Assembly (NCBI GenBank): GCA_012799075.1
Contig: JAAZLZ010000090.1
Coordinates: forward strand, 1 to 6,664
Direction: 5' to 3'
Length of the DNA stretch: 6,664 nucleotides
Origin: Bacillota bacterium
GTDB taxonomy: Bacteria; Bacillota; Limnochordia; JAAZLZ01
The notes below the pieces were generated by a model, which had not been told where the DNA came from, made no database searches, and worked only from the letters and a program-made list of their open reading frames with translations. Positions 5,968 to 6,664 of this stretch are shown here, piece by piece. Position numbers and translations under genes: made by a program. Each line of letters starts with the position of its first letter. Position 1 is the stretch's first letter.

Positions 5968-6664
5968 CTACTCCCGTTCCCGGCCCGAAGGGCCATGGAA
6001 CCTCGCGTACCAGACGGCCTTGGCGATGATGGCCAGGATGGGGCCAATGAAGGCGCCCTTGAGGCCAAAGAAGACCACTCCCGCATAGAGGGCCGCCAGC
6101 ATGACCAGGGGGTGAATCCCAACGGCATCCCCAAAGAGTTTGGGCTGGAGGGATTGCCGCACCAGGAAGATGACGCCGTAAAGGGTCAAAACTCCCAGCC
6201 CTTTGGAATGATAACCCAAGAGAAAGCTGGCCGCGCTCCAGGGAAACATGATCAACCCCGGACCTAAAGCCGGGATTAGATCCAAGATGCCGATGACCAG
6301 CGCTAGGGTCATCCAATAGTTGATCTTTAAGATAATCAAACCGATGGCGGCCACGATGGTATTAAGCAACAGAAGGAAGACTTGGGCCCGGATGAAGCCG
6401 ATCAAATCGACCATTATCCGGTCCTTGGCCACGGTGATTTGGGACCGCCACCGGGGCGGGGCCAGACTGGTGATGGTGTTGGTCAAGATGTCCTTGTCCT
6501 TCGAAAGAAAATAAGTCGCGAGGAAGGTGATAATGACCATGAAGACGATATTTGCGGAAAAGGTAATGGCGCTTAAGAAGCGGTTGATGATGTTCCGGGC
6601 GAATTCCTCGGAGGTCTTGAGGAAGTTGTGGAGCCCCTGCTGGATATTCTCGCTGATCGGCCCC
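5968..6664 (-). CDS. AI-2E family transporter / YtvI-like membrane protein, C-terminal part
   Basis: The gene enters from the right edge and ends at TAG 5968-5970; 231 residues are visible, in frame from 6663. They show the C-terminal layout of the AI-2E (PF01594) membrane family. A soluble amphipathic stretch (about 1-37) leads to a membrane helix (about 39-54). A charged loop is followed by helices around FLLLLNTIVAAIGLIIL and MTLALVIGILDLIPALGPG, the latter containing the family's D-x-x-P-x-x-G-P-G signature (128-136). Helices around GVLTLYGVIFLV and LVMLAALYAGVVFFGLKGAF, followed by the IGPILAII segment, close the protein. The FPWSAASFLLG and RQSLQPKLF segments resemble the sporulation membrane protein YtvI of Bacillota, so that is the likeliest subgroup. 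Substrates in this family range from autoinducer-2 export to Na+/H+ exchange, and none can be assigned here. It lies upstream of the rib promoter on the same strand, with no functional link evident. Confidence 0.88.
   Translation of the reverse strand, partial: GPISENIQQGLHNFLKTSEEFARNIINRFLSAITFSANIVFMVIITFLATYFLSKDKDILTNTITSLAPPRWRSQITVAKDRIMVDLIGFIRAQVFLLLLNTIVAAIGLIILKINYWMTLALVIGILDLIPALGPGLIMFPWSAASFLLGYHSKGLGVLTLYGVIFLVRQSLQPKLFGDAVGIHPLVMLAALYAGVVFFGLKGAFIGPILAIIAKAVWYARFHGPSGRERE

Noticed and set aside
5837..6088. Open frame of 83 codons on the + strand
   Set aside because: It runs antisense through the FMN aptamer, the rib promoter and the end of the AI-2E gene, and has no plausible ribosome site or domain.
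1..6664. A novel defence, mobile or biosynthetic system
   Set aside because: Every gene belongs to a well-known housekeeping family, the intergenic gaps are short, and there are no repeats, integrase genes, tRNA attachment sites or shifts in base composition.

Overview
The window reads as chromosomal DNA from a moderately GC-rich member of the Bacillota (Firmicutes), probably a spore former. Four things suggest this: the gene order ribD-ribE-ribBA-ribH behind an FMN riboswitch, as in Bacillus subtilis; strong GGAGG-type Shine-Dalgarno sites; frequent GTG and TTG starts; and an AI-2E/YtvI-type membrane protein upstream. The species cannot be named from this sequence. Codon usage and base composition look even throughout, and I saw no mobile element, tRNA, rRNA or CRISPR array.

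Layout, left to right. Positions 2-481 (+ strand) hold the C-terminal proteolytic domain of a Lon-family protease whose ATPase part lies outside the window. It meets tail to tail, sharing a CTAG, a Na+/phosphate symporter-like protein with a PhoU-like C-terminal domain (478-2082, - strand). A 210-bp gap (2083-2292) holds a GC-rich hairpin after ribH, a candidate promoter, and a structured leader for the phosphate gene. Then, all on the - strand and read right to left, comes the riboflavin operon: promoter (5913-5941), FMN aptamer (5772-5895), intrinsic terminator (5722-5749), ribD (4606-5703), ribE (3987-4625), ribBA (2773-3969) and ribH (2293-2757). The right edge (5968-6664, - strand) is the C-terminal part of an AI-2E family membrane protein.

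The four rib genes make a near-complete pathway. The GTP cyclohydrolase II half of RibBA opens GTP and RibD deaminates and reduces the product. The other half of RibBA makes dihydroxybutanone phosphate from ribulose 5-phosphate. RibH condenses the two branches to lumazine, and RibE dismutates lumazine to riboflavin. The pathway phosphatase is not here. FMN feedback is visible in the sequence: the 3' arm of the terminator can instead pair with the 3' edge of the aptamer, which gives a mutually exclusive antiterminator.

No clearly new system is present. The least explained piece is the leader of the phosphate transporter gene (about 2083-2210), part of which resembles one half of a ZTP riboswitch without its best-conserved second half.
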